Source: an uncultured Bacteroidota bacterium (GTDB lineage: Bacteria > Bacteroidota > Bacteroidia > Bacteroidales > CG2-30-32-10). Taken from it: a DNA stretch of 42,865 nucleotides. The notes below the pieces were generated by a model. That model saw only the letters and a list, made by a program, of their open reading frames with translations. It made no database searches and was not told the origin of the DNA. Position 1 is the first letter of the stretch, and each line of letters opens with the position of its first letter. Location of the stretch: contig CAISZK010000385.1 of NCBI GenBank assembly GCA_903889915.1, positions 1 through 42,865 of the forward strand. Reading direction: 5' to 3'. Made by a program: the position numbers and the translations under genes. This document shows positions 7,186 through 16,936 of this stretch, piece by piece.

Positions 7186-9489
7186 TTAATTATCAATTTC
7201 TCCTATAAATGATTTGTGTAAAAAGTCTTTTATGCTTTTCATCTTTGAATCAGTTTTAATGTCTCCCTTTCTTATTGCTTCATCTACTTGAGGTAATACC
7301 CACATTAATTTCACAAGTGCTGCAGAAGCAGTCATGTTCTTAGCATGTATAGCTCCTATTTCCAAAGGAGCCAAAGCAGTAACATATTTATCCATGAATT
7401 TATGGTTTATTGGGTATTTTGATGTAATTAATACCGGAATATTCATATCTTTTACTAATGTTCCTATAACAGTCAAATAGTCATATTTTTTATCTGTCAA
7501 ATGGTTTAATGAGGTTGTAAGATTTCCTATCCCTAAACTCTGAATTACTACCGCTTTAATTTTGTTTTCTTTCTTTTCAAGCAACTGTAACAACCAATTA
7601 ACTTCAAATCCTGGATATTGTGATATTTGTAAAACATTAAACTCAAACTTATTTTTTAAATCAATGAAATTTGATTCTTTTTTTAAAATAATATCCTCTG
7701 AAAGTTCGATGTTCTCCGCAATCCAAGCAAGAGGTTTAATAGTAGAATGAAAACCGTCGAAATTATAATCATCTTTTTTTTCAGCTCTTACAGCACGATA
7801 AACATAATTACCAAAGCATATACAAACCTCAGGAATTTGATCCCCTTTCGCTGCTACCATAATTGCCCTAATCAGATTGATAGTCGCGTCACCATGTACC
7901 ATCTTTGATGTTGCCTGAGCTCCTACAAAAACCACAGGGAAGGGTACTCTTCCCAAAGCAAATGCAACTGCTGAAGCTGTAAATGAAAGTGAGTCTGTTC
8001 CGGATAGAATAACGAATCCTTTATAACCATCATTTCTTTTACTATATATTTCATCGGCGATTCTGATCCAATCTTCAGGATATATATTGCATCCGTCTTT
8101 CGCAGGTGTATAAGATGAAATTGTAATATTCGCCACATCGAGAATTTGAGGATATTTCGAAAGAATTTCTTCTGGGGTATCAGGTGCAACTACCATTTCT
8201 TTACCATCCAGGTTTCTTTCAAACATACCAATAGTACCTCCAAGATTAATAAGGCATATTTCAGGCAATAAATCTTTCGGTTCTCCGGTAACTCCTTTTT
8301 TTTGACTAGATGTCTTCAGATTTTTTTCAAATTTCGCATTGATGTTATTGATCCATGTTAAATCAAAAACCTTTTTATATAATTCATTTCTGAGGATAGG
8401 TTCACCAATACTATTATATTTGATCAGTCCGGCATAAAACAATACAATTAATGCATTCTTTCTAATTTCTGGATATATGCCGGTTGTAATTTCCCCATGT
8501 ATAATTTCCCGATAAATACTAACAACATTTCTATCGCCTAACTTACTTATATACTCAGTTGGCGTGTTTAAATGTCTTAAAATTGGGGAAAAATTATCTT
8601 TTAATGCGTCCTCCCCACTTTGCATTATTCTAATAATCTCGTCAAAATAATCATCTATTTGGTTTTCTCCGCTTATTTCTCCCTTTTGAATTTTATTATA
8701 AATATCAGCTGTAATACGCGGGTGTCCAGACGTATATATAAATACTTTCTCCGATAATTCTCTCTTTTTTTCAGCTTCAATACTTAGACCTTTTAATCCA
8801 ATTTCCCATTGTTCATAAACCTTCTTAGAAACAGTGAAGTCTGGAATTTGTAAATAACTCATTTTCATTTTCATTACAGTTCCAGGAGTTTCAGATATTA
8901 ACGAACTTACGGGTGAAACCGAAGTAAGCACGATGCTTAACCTAAGATTTGGAAATTCCGTTTCAAATAAAGAAAAGAAAATCTCATAAAATCTTTGATT
9001 AAAGTCTTTGTATTGTTTATTCCAATCTATCTCGTCAAAAAACAAAATTATTTTTTTATCCTTTTTAATCTTTTTAATAAACTGAATAATTGTCTTTTGC
9101 CATGATAGTTCTTTTACCTCATCACTTTCTAACCACTTTTCTATGTCAAGGTCATTATCTGTGCTTTGAATTAAACCAATTAGAGTCTGCACAAAATGCC
9201 AACTAGTAAGTTCATTTTCTTTTAAAGATACTTTGGGTTCTTGGTTCCAGAATGAGTGAAAATAACAATCATATTTTTCTTTTAATTTATCTCGCAGGAA
9301 CAAAATCAAGCTTGTTTTGCCTGTCTGACGGGGCGCAGTAATTGATATTATTGAGCACTTACTATCAATCTCCTCAAAAACTTTTTTTTCAATTTCTCGC
9401 TCAAAGTAAAAAGCATTACTACCCGGTATTATCGCTCCCCCTGTCTGATAGAATGATGTATTTGCCATAGTCAAATTATATGTTATCAA
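7186..9489 (-). CDS. AAA/STAND-like ATPase fused to a C-terminal asparaginase domain
   Basis: N-term: FYQTGGAIIPGSNAFYFEREIEKKVFEEI...ITAPRQTGKTSLILFL (Walker A)...KKIILFFDEIDW (Walker B). C-term: EICLINLGGTIGMF...FVILSGTDSLSFTASAVAFALGRVPFPVVFVGAQ...RAVRAEKKDDYNFDGFHS. Start may be the ATG at 9468. Confidence 0.85.
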   Translation of the reverse strand: MITYNLTMANTSFYQTGGAIIPGSNAFYFEREIEKKVFEEIDSKCSIISITAPRQTGKTSLILFLRDKLKEKYDCYFHSFWNQEPKVSLKENELTSWHFVQTLIGLIQSTDNDLDIEKWLESDEVKELSWQKTIIQFIKKIKKDKKIILFFDEIDWNKQYKDFNQRFYEIFFSLFETEFPNLRLSIVLTSVSPVSSLISETPGTVMKMKMSYLQIPDFTVSKKVYEQWEIGLKGLSIEAEKKRELSEKVFIYTSGHPRITADIYNKIQKGEISGENQIDDYFDEIIRIMQSGEDALKDNFSPILRHLNTPTEYISKLGDRNVVSIYREIIHGEITTGIYPEIRKNALIVLFYAGLIKYNSIGEPILRNELYKKVFDLTWINNINAKFEKNLKTSSQKKGVTGEPKDLLPEICLINLGGTIGMFERNLDGKEMVVAPDTPEEILSKYPQILDVANITISSYTPAKDGCNIYPEDWIRIADEIYSKRNDGYKGFVILSGTDSLSFTASAVAFALGRVPFPVVFVGAQATSKMVHGDATINLIRAIMVAAKGDQIPEVCICFGNYVYRAVRAEKKDDYNFDGFHSTIKPLAWIAENIELSEDIILKKESNFIDLKNKFEFNVLQISQYPGFEVNWLLQLLEKKENKIKAVVIQSLGIGNLTTSLNHLTDKKYDYLTVIGTLVKDMNIPVLITSKYPINHKFMDKYVTALAPLEIGAIHAKNMTASAALVKLMWVLPQVDEAIRKGDIKTDSKMKSIKDFLHKSFIGEIDN

Positions 9490-10768
9490 TTATGTTTACA
9501 TAGGTCGAATCTAATTTTTTCCCATTAAGTCCTAATGTTTGCAATTGTTCTGAACCACCTTTACCAATGATTCTTTCAGGATCAGATTTATCCAACGTGT
9601 CTTTATTTACTCCATTACTAATAAAATACTCTTTCAGTATCTCTTTATATTTTGTTAATTTTTCATCGTATTCACTTTGATCAACATAACCTCCAAGGTG
9701 ATAACGATAATAATGCGCTATAAAACATGTTTCCGGATACTTCATTTTTACATCACTATCGCTCAAACCATACAGTTCATTTAGCATTATTAAATCGTCA
9801 TTGTTGAATTCTGTGCATCTTATGAGTCTTCCTTCGTTTTTAATTAATGAAGAACAAGGAATGTTATCTGGTAAATAAGGAATAGAAAAGGAAAATAAGA
9901 TTTTTCTATCATTACTAGGATGACCACAAATCCGAGTACATACTTTTGTTATCAAATCATTTATAATCGAAAAACTAATAATACCACGCAAAAGAAGTTT
10001 CTCTATAGAATCTATGATTACCATAGTATTATGAGTTTGTTTTTTTAAACCGTAATTAGCTTCAAGCTTGTTTAGATTAAATAAATCTATCCAGTTAGTT
10101 TCTGTGAGGGTTTCTTTAAATTGAATACCGGTAAACTTTGTCCATTCTTCAGTTATATATTTAATTATTGTTAAAAAGTTACTTGAAAGATTAGCCTTGC
10201 CTTTTATCATGTCCTCTAATATTTCTTCAAGATCAATATAAAGACAACGATAATCATTACGCTTATTCAGTTCTTTTTGAATATCTTTTAGAATTGAAGA
10301 TTTTCCTGATGAAATTCTACCTTCAACGAAAAGCAACAAGCGATTATCTTTACCCGAAAAACTTTTCGATACATCAAAATAATCCATCTCGGATTTTCGA
10401 ATTATATAATTGGTTGCTAAAAGATCCATTGGACCCACAGGTGCATTATACTTCGTATAAGCATTTTTAATTCTTTCAAGATTCTTTTTTGCAGCTTCAT
10501 ACTGTCCTTGGTCTTGCAGTTTGATTACTTTGGAATTAAATTTTGTCTGCAAGTAATTATAAAATTTCACTCGTAGGGTCGTTTCAAGATGTTCAGTTTC
10601 CTTGGTAGTCAAGTTAATTTCACCTTTTAAAAACTTCGACATCCTGCTTGTGTCAATTTTGATCTCATTTTTTAGTATATCTACGACCTGAGTATTTGCC
10701 ACGTCAAGCTGAGTCATTAATACCCGATAGGCAGTAATTATTTTTTCTTCATTTAAATCAGTTGTCAT
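9476..10768 (-). CDS. P-loop NTPase with N-terminal HTH-like region
   Basis: Walker A VEGRISSGKSSIL, Walker B HNTMVIIDSIEKL; N-terminal ITAYRVLMTQLDVANTQVVDILKNEIKIDTSRMSKFLKGEINLTTKETEHLE looks HTH-like. Start codon sits just downstream of a canonical promoter. Confidence 0.65.
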   Translation of the reverse strand: MTTDLNEEKIITAYRVLMTQLDVANTQVVDILKNEIKIDTSRMSKFLKGEINLTTKETEHLETTLRVKFYNYLQTKFNSKVIKLQDQGQYEAAKKNLERIKNAYTKYNAPVGPMDLLATNYIIRKSEMDYFDVSKSFSGKDNRLLLFVEGRISSGKSSILKDIQKELNKRNDYRCLYIDLEEILEDMIKGKANLSSNFLTIIKYITEEWTKFTGIQFKETLTETNWIDLFNLNKLEANYGLKKQTHNTMVIIDSIEKLLLRGIISFSIINDLITKVCTRICGHPSNDRKILFSFSIPYLPDNIPCSSLIKNEGRLIRCTEFNNDDLIMLNELYGLSDSDVKMKYPETCFIAHYYRYHLGGYVDQSEYDEKLTKYKEILKEYFISNGVNKDTLDKSDPERIIGKGGSEQLQTLGLNGKKLDSTYVNIIDNI

Positions 10769-10791
10769 TTTATAAAAAAAATTTCAGGGCG

Positions 10792-10822
10792 CAAAAGTAG
10801 TAAAATATTTCTTTCTTACAAA
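10792..10822 (-). promoter_or_regulatory. Bacteroidota sigma-ABfr-type promoter for the minus-strand NTPase/asparaginase operon
   Basis: On the minus strand: TTTG-N19-TACTTTTG (-33 at 10819-10822, -7 TAnnTTTG at 10792-10799), about 24 nt upstream of the ATG at 10768. Confidence 0.7.
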
Positions 10823-10973
10823 ATTAATTTACAAAAAAAATCATAAAATTTTTTTAATGCGATCTCATAAGATGTTGTGCATTTTTTCTGGTTGTTTAAT
10901 AGTTTTGTAAAAAACAGAAAAACAAGTTGTAAACAGCACTTCATCTGAATTAACAAAAATTAACAATAATTAA

Positions 10974-11005
10974 TTGCGTAATACGTAAAAGTACTACTAC
11001 ATTTG
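10974..11005 (+). promoter_or_regulatory. Possible divergent Bacteroidota promoter
   Basis: TTG-N21-TACATTTG on the plus strand; would give a ~430-nt leader before the ORF at 11444. Confidence 0.35.
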
Positions 11006-11443
11006 TTGCGTAAATAAATATGGTTTTCTAAGCAAGTTTTAGTAACTGTCTCGTTTATTAGTCAAAAGTAAATTCAAAAAACAGAAAGGTGTTCATGGCA
11101 AGCATATAAGCAGCTCACAAAAACCGGATAATGGTGAATCCAGTATAGAGCAACAAAGCCAGGAGATCAGCGGCCATATATCGAGGCGACTTGCAATCAT
11201 AATATATAAAGGTATAGAGAAATGAATCAAAATAAAGATAAATTTTAATGAACATTTAATCTGCAGGAACAGGATAAATACCCCATGTTTAAAAAAATGT
11301 AAGAATAGTAAAAGTTACTTAAAAAATCGGAATGTGACAGTTTCAGGGAAATGCGTCAATTCCGTTTGCATCATACAAAGTATTTTGCAAATTTAGAATC
11401 ATGATCAATATTAATTTTTATTTTACTCAAAAACCATAATTTT

Positions 11444-14400
11444 ATGAAAAAACTTTACTTTTTAATTTCGACAATCGCCTGTTTGTTCATTTGCAATTAT
11501 GCAAGTGCTACAGGACCATCTTTCCAATTAACATCAGCAATTTCATTTACTAATCCAATTACACTTGGATCGTATGAATCAGTATCAACTTATGTAAAAA
11601 ATCTTGGTGTAAGCGGCACCTTTGATTTTGAAGCTGATCTTGAAACATCTGGTGGTTCATTTATTTCAGTAATTGGTAAATATTGCGGCATTACAGTTAA
11701 CAGTAATGCTACGGCGTATATTTACTTTAACAGCGGTTCAATGGATGCCGGCTCAATAAATCCATCAGGTGGAGCAGGGTCCTATCGGATTTACATTATT
11801 GTTTCAACAATAAGCGGAACTTGTCCTGCCTGTGGAACAAAAAGTAGCTCATGTATTTCAACTGTATCGAGTGGGAGTTATTCAAATCCAGTAACTCTGA
11901 CAGTAACGAGTCCTGCCTCATGTTCTGGATGGTACACAACTCCATCATTATCAAACCTAACAGCAAGTGCAAGTACGGGCAATACCTTTAATGTATATGT
12001 TACTACAGGATCATCATGTAGTTATTCTTACGCAAGCCAAAACACATCATGGTTAAATGTTACCTCTGCTTCAGGCTCTACTATTACATATAGCGTAACA
12101 GCCAACTCAGGCAGTAGCAGAACAGGATACATTTGGATTTATGATGCAAATGGTACACATGTAGCTACTTTCACGGTAACTCAGGCAGCTGGAGTTTCAA
12201 ATTATGTAACTTCTAACTTTAGTTATTCCGCAGGATGCTCAGGGCAGACATCATATTTTTATGATGGTTCTTATGGAAACCCTGCACCAAATTACTGGTA
12301 CTGGACTTTTGGAGACGGAAATTCTTCTTACTCCCAAAATCCTTCTCATGTTTATTCAAGTTCGGGATATTTTACCACGACCTTATATGTTCAGAACAGT
12401 GCAGGAAATAACAATACGTTATCTCAGCAACTTTATGTTTCTAACTCCAGTGTATCGGCAAGTTTTACTTATGCTGCAGGATATGCAGGTTCTTCAACTT
12501 CATTTTCAGACAATTCTACTTATGGCTGCGGATCAGGTAGTTCTTGGAGTTGGAGTTTTGGTGATGGAAGCACTTCAACTGTCCATAATCCAAGCCATAC
12601 TTATACAACTGCAGGAAGCTATTATGTTCAGTTGACAGCGTGCAATTCTTTAGGTCAGTGCAATACATATTCGCAGGATGTTACGATTAGCAGCGGACCA
12701 TCAGTTACAATATCTGGAAATGTCAATGATGTAAAAGTAAATACTTCTTCTCGTACTATTGATTTGTTACCTTATGGAGGAATAACAGTCACTGCCTTTA
12801 CAGCCGGTACGTCTATTATTAAAGGGACAGCATCATCATCATCATCTGATGGAAGTTTTATAATTACTGTTCCGACAAGTGGTAATTATGATTTACAAGC
12901 GGTGGATAATAATTCAAACAAAGTTAAAATGTACAACGTGACAAGTGGTACAAATGTTGGAATTATTAAAGTACCTGCGACACTTTTAACTCAAATTAGC
13001 TCCTACAAAAGCCAGTTGTCCAGTTTGACAGCAACTATGTCATCTTTAGGTTATCAAAAACCTATCTCAAGTTATAATGTTGCAAGCCAAAGTTCAATCT
13101 TAAATCAATGGCAAAATATACAAACAAATTATTCTGCAATAATTGAAACTGCAGGACGACTCTATTTGGCAGATAAAGCTCTTACACAGTTTTATTCTAA
13201 TGCTGATGGTTTATCAGATGAGGTCGCAAGTGATATAAATGAATTGCTAAAGTCAGCTTTATCTTCCATCGTTATCTTTGATGAAACTGAAGAGTATTTA
13301 AACAATCATACTGTGTTAGATTTTCTTTTAAGGGATTACATAGAGAATCTACAGTCCATTATAATTGATAAATTGGAATCTGTGATTGATGAAACTGTTT
13401 CATTATTACCCTCAGACAAGTATTTTATCAAACTTGGTGTTGATGCTGAAATAGCAAAACTTCAGCTTTCACCTCACACCTATACTAGTGTGCTTTTTGA
13501 TGTTTTAAAACCTATTGTTGAAGATATCACTGCAATTGAATTATTACAAAAAGAATATGTTCAACCTACACAATCTTCACTTAATTATGCAAACAATAAT
13601 GCTACGAATTTAAGTTATAGCGGAACATTTTCTAACCATTATAACCAATCAAATTTACTGACAGTGCAAGCCACATCTGATGCTAATATTGCAAAAATTA
13701 ATTCGGGACTTCATCGCGATTATTCAAACATCATTTCTTCGAATGTTGCGTTTTTTAATACTGCTTCTGATGTCTCTGCAATAACCGGACTAGAGCCATT
13801 AGCTGCTGTTCTTAGAGCCTTAGCAATAGGCGGTGACTTCTGGTCTTATATGCAACTGGGACATAGCTTATCAATTGCCTTGACCGGGTTTGACGTTAAT
13901 AAATCCAGGGTACAACCGGCTCTTGGTGCATCATTTTTTACTAGTGGACATCTTTTGCATGGAATAAGTAGTTTCCCTTCTCTTTCATTATTTCAAAGCG
14001 AGCTGGATTCAGCTATTTATTCTTATGATAGTACAGTAATAGTTTTTAAAAATGAATTGCTAAGTAGTCATTTCAAACAGGCTATTAATATGCTTCCGGA
14101 AGTTGGGACAAAGAATAAATTATTATTTAAAGCAATTGATAATGCATATGCACCACTAAATGCAATAAATTATAACGCTATGCAATCTATACCAGATTAT
14201 GATTCTCTCTTTTTTAATAATTTTTTATATACTTTGAATCTTGAACCTAAAATTAATCAACGTTTTCAATTTCAATGTATAGCATTATTGGCTGATACGA
14301 CTGATACAACAAATATTATTAAGTTGACAGCTTATTCTGATTCCTTAGTCTTTTTTAATCAAAATATCAGTCCAGAATTTGCTGCAATATATAGTATAGT

Positions 14401-16828
14401 AGATACTGTGCCCTCATTAAACTATATTCAAAACTTAAAATCAAGTATTCCACATGTTGTTGAAAATAATTCAGTATCTAATTGTACTGTCATTTTTAAA
14501 AATATTGGACCTGCAGCCTGTACAGATTTATTTGCAAAAATTTCTTTTGACAATCCATTTATTACGAGTGTTGATTCTGTTTACATAGGAAATTTGGCAG
14601 TAGGTGAAGAAGACAGTTTAATTTTTTCTGTCAATGCACCTTCATCTGATACAGTTGTAAAATACTATGTCACTTTTTACGCAACAAACACAATTGCTGA
14701 AAACTTTTCAAGTGCAATTAAATCTAAAGCTAAACCGCAAATTCCACCAATTTCCTATTATGCAAATTTGTGTTTGGGAGATACTTTAAAACTTTCAACA
14801 AATGATCATGATTTTTATAATCGCTATTACTGGCAAGGACCGAATGGATTTTCCTCAAATATGGAAAACCCAGTTATTCCGAATTTTTCGCAAGACAATT
14901 TTGGCATGTACTCATGTTATATTTCATCCGAAGGTTTGAAAAGTGATACGTCATTTCTCAATATTTCATTTTCGGTGCCTGCTCCTGTCATTACCGGAAA
15001 TTTAAATTTTTGTGCTGGACAAAGCACTTCACTTACTTTAAGCCAAACTTTTTCGTCCTATTTATGGTCTGATAGTACCGTTACAGATTCATTAACGGTT
15101 ACTTCTTCGGGTATTTATTACGTAAAAGTCACAGATACCCGTGGATGTTCAGCTTTATCATCCCCGGTAAATGTTGTTATGAATCCCTTACCACAACCGA
15201 CAATAACCGTTAATAGTGCATCATCATTATGTTTTGGTGACACGGCCTTTCTTTCTTCAGATATAACAGCAGTAAATTATCTGTGGAATAATAATGAAAC
15301 CACTCAAACTATTGCAGTGAATTCCGCTGGAAGTTACTATGTGGCTGTTAAGGATAGTAATGGATGTACAGGTGTCTCAATTCCCAAAAGCATAATAGTT
15401 AACCCGATTCCGGTAGTTACAGCCTTTGCAGCAAATAACATTTTCTGCGCTGGGCAATCAACAACACTTACTGCCAATGGTGCAGAAAGTTATTTATGGC
15501 TTCCAGGCTCAGGATTAAACAACGAATCTGTCGCAAATCCTATTGCCACACCTGCCATGAGTACAGTTTACACGGTTATAGGTATTGACAGCAATGGTTG
15601 CAGCAATTCGGCAACAGTGGCAATCACAATAAACCAGTTGCCTGCTGCAACCATTGTTTCAAGTGGACCTACAACATTTTGCGCTGGTGATAGCGTAACT
15701 TTGACCGTTCCTGCATCTGCAAGCTATGTGTGGAATGACAATTCAATTGGTCAATCCATAACAACTTCTTCAACTGGCTCTTATTTTGCCACTGTTACAG
15801 ATACGAATAATTGCTCTGCTGTTTCCGTACCTGTAAATGTTTTTGTGAATCCTTTACCACAGCCAACAATAATTGCCGCCGGAGCAACAATATTTTGTTT
15901 GGGTGGTAGTGTTACCTTATCATCTGATATTACCGGTAATTATTTATGGAGCACAAATGACACAACACAGAATGTTTCTGTAAATTCTACAGGAAGTTAT
16001 TCAGTTACCGTTACAGATTCTAATGGATGCAAAGGATCATCAGCACTAATAAATGTAACTGTTAACCCACTTCCTATTGTTACTGCTACAGCAGTAAATA
16101 ATACTATCTGTTCCAATCAATCAACACAATTGTATGCAAATGGAACTGATAGTTACTTATGGACACCGAATGTCTGGTTAAGTGACAATTCAATTGCAAA
16201 TCCAATTGCATCGCCTGTTTCAAATATTACGTACACTGTTATAGGAACAGATAGCAATGGTTGCAGCAATTCAGCTGTAATTGCTATTTCTATAAATCAA
16301 TTACCAACAGTTGATGCAGGTAGCAATTCAGCAATTTATCAGGGATATTCAACTATTATTGGAGGTTTGCCTACGGCATCGGGTAGTTCTCCATTCTCCT
16401 ATTCATGGATACCATCAATTGGTTTAGACTCAAACAATGTGGATAATCCGATAGCTTCTCCATCTGCAACGACAACTTATACTGTTATTGTCACGGATGT
16501 AAACGGATGCAGTAATTCTGATAGTGTTTTAGTGACCGTAAATGTTTTGACTGGAATTTCACAAACGGCGAATGGAATAAACCTTTCAGTTTTTCCAAAT
16601 CCTACGAATGATGAATTAAATGTCACCGGTTCAAAAATAGCAGATGGTGAATACCAGTTTGAGTTAAGGAATGTTATTGGACAAACAATGTTTAAAGATA
16701 ATATTGTTGTTACTGATCATTCAATTCAAAAGCAGTATTCAATGGCAAACTTTAGTGAAGGAATGTACTTCCTGATAATTGAAAATGAAAAAACAAGGTT
16801 CACGATAAAAGTGCAAAAGCTGAACTAA
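11444..16828 (+). CDS. Large secreted multidomain protein: signal peptide, BACON-like, two PKD domains, CARDB-like and repeated Ig/PKD-like domains, T9SS C-terminal sorting domain
   Basis: Signal peptide MKKLYFLISTIACLFICNYASA; SWLNVTSASGSTITYSVTANSGSSRTGYIWI..FTVTQAAG (BACON); WTFGDGNSSYSQNPSHVYSSSGYF and WSFGDGSTSTVHNPSHTYTTAGSYYV (PKD); repeated NPLPQPTI...CAGQSTTLTANGAESYLW units; C-term LSVFPNPTNDELNVTG...FSEGMYFLIIENEKTRFTIKVQKLN. Confidence 0.9.
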   Translation: MKKLYFLISTIACLFICNYASATGPSFQLTSAISFTNPITLGSYESVSTYVKNLGVSGTFDFEADLETSGGSFISVIGKYCGITVNSNATAYIYFNSGSMDAGSINPSGGAGSYRIYIIVSTISGTCPACGTKSSSCISTVSSGSYSNPVTLTVTSPASCSGWYTTPSLSNLTASASTGNTFNVYVTTGSSCSYSYASQNTSWLNVTSASGSTITYSVTANSGSSRTGYIWIYDANGTHVATFTVTQAAGVSNYVTSNFSYSAGCSGQTSYFYDGSYGNPAPNYWYWTFGDGNSSYSQNPSHVYSSSGYFTTTLYVQNSAGNNNTLSQQLYVSNSSVSASFTYAAGYAGSSTSFSDNSTYGCGSGSSWSWSFGDGSTSTVHNPSHTYTTAGSYYVQLTACNSLGQCNTYSQDVTISSGPSVTISGNVNDVKVNTSSRTIDLLPYGGITVTAFTAGTSIIKGTASSSSSDGSFIITVPTSGNYDLQAVDNNSNKVKMYNVTSGTNVGIIKVPATLLTQISSYKSQLSSLTATMSSLGYQKPISSYNVASQSSILNQWQNIQTNYSAIIETAGRLYLADKALTQFYSNADGLSDEVASDINELLKSALSSIVIFDETEEYLNNHTVLDFLLRDYIENLQSIIIDKLESVIDETVSLLPSDKYFIKLGVDAEIAKLQLSPHTYTSVLFDVLKPIVEDITAIELLQKEYVQPTQSSLNYANNNATNLSYSGTFSNHYNQSNLLTVQATSDANIAKINSGLHRDYSNIISSNVAFFNTASDVSAITGLEPLAAVLRALAIGGDFWSYMQLGHSLSIALTGFDVNKSRVQPALGASFFTSGHLLHGISSFPSLSLFQSELDSAIYSYDSTVIVFKNELLSSHFKQAINMLPEVGTKNKLLFKAIDNAYAPLNAINYNAMQSIPDYDSLFFNNFLYTLNLEPKINQRFQFQCIALLADTTDTTNIIKLTAYSDSLVFFNQNISPEFAAIYSIVDTVPSLNYIQNLKSSIPHVVENNSVSNCTVIFKNIGPAACTDLFAKISFDNPFITSVDSVYIGNLAVGEEDSLIFSVNAPSSDTVVKYYVTFYATNTIAENFSSAIKSKAKPQIPPISYYANLCLGDTLKLSTNDHDFYNRYYWQGPNGFSSNMENPVIPNFSQDNFGMYSCYISSEGLKSDTSFLNISFSVPAPVITGNLNFCAGQSTSLTLSQTFSSYLWSDSTVTDSLTVTSSGIYYVKVTDTRGCSALSSPVNVVMNPLPQPTITVNSASSLCFGDTAFLSSDITAVNYLWNNNETTQTIAVNSAGSYYVAVKDSNGCTGVSIPKSIIVNPIPVVTAFAANNIFCAGQSTTLTANGAESYLWLPGSGLNNESVANPIATPAMSTVYTVIGIDSNGCSNSATVAITINQLPAATIVSSGPTTFCAGDSVTLTVPASASYVWNDNSIGQSITTSSTGSYFATVTDTNNCSAVSVPVNVFVNPLPQPTIIAAGATIFCLGGSVTLSSDITGNYLWSTNDTTQNVSVNSTGSYSVTVTDSNGCKGSSALINVTVNPLPIVTATAVNNTICSNQSTQLYANGTDSYLWTPNVWLSDNSIANPIASPVSNITYTVIGTDSNGCSNSAVIAISINQLPTVDAGSNSAIYQGYSTIIGGLPTASGSSPFSYSWIPSIGLDSNNVDNPIASPSATTTYTVIVTDVNGCSNSDSVLVTVNVLTGISQTANGINLSVFPNPTNDELNVTGSKIADGEYQFELRNVIGQTMFKDNIVVTDHSIQKQYSMANFSEGMYFLIIENEKTRFTIKVQKLN

Positions 16829-16865
16829 TGGACTATAATCGTTCACTAAACTTTTAGAAAAAAAA

Positions 16866-16899
16866 GAAACCCAGGAATATTATTTCGGGGTTTCTTTTT
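16866..16899 (+). terminator. Rho-independent terminator
   Basis: GAAACCC-N15-GGGTTTC followed by TTTTT, immediately after the large T9SS ORF. Confidence 0.75.
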
Positions 16900-16936
16900 G
16901 CATCGTATATTTCGCCAGTCCTTATTTGTTGCGCAT

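Noticed and set aside
5686-10768. Known defence systems (CBASS, Thoeris, retron, BREX, Gabija, Avs)
   Set aside because: No cyclase, TIR, reverse transcriptase, PglX/BrxC set or Avs-type nuclease/TPR architecture is recognisable. The effector-position domain is an asparaginase.
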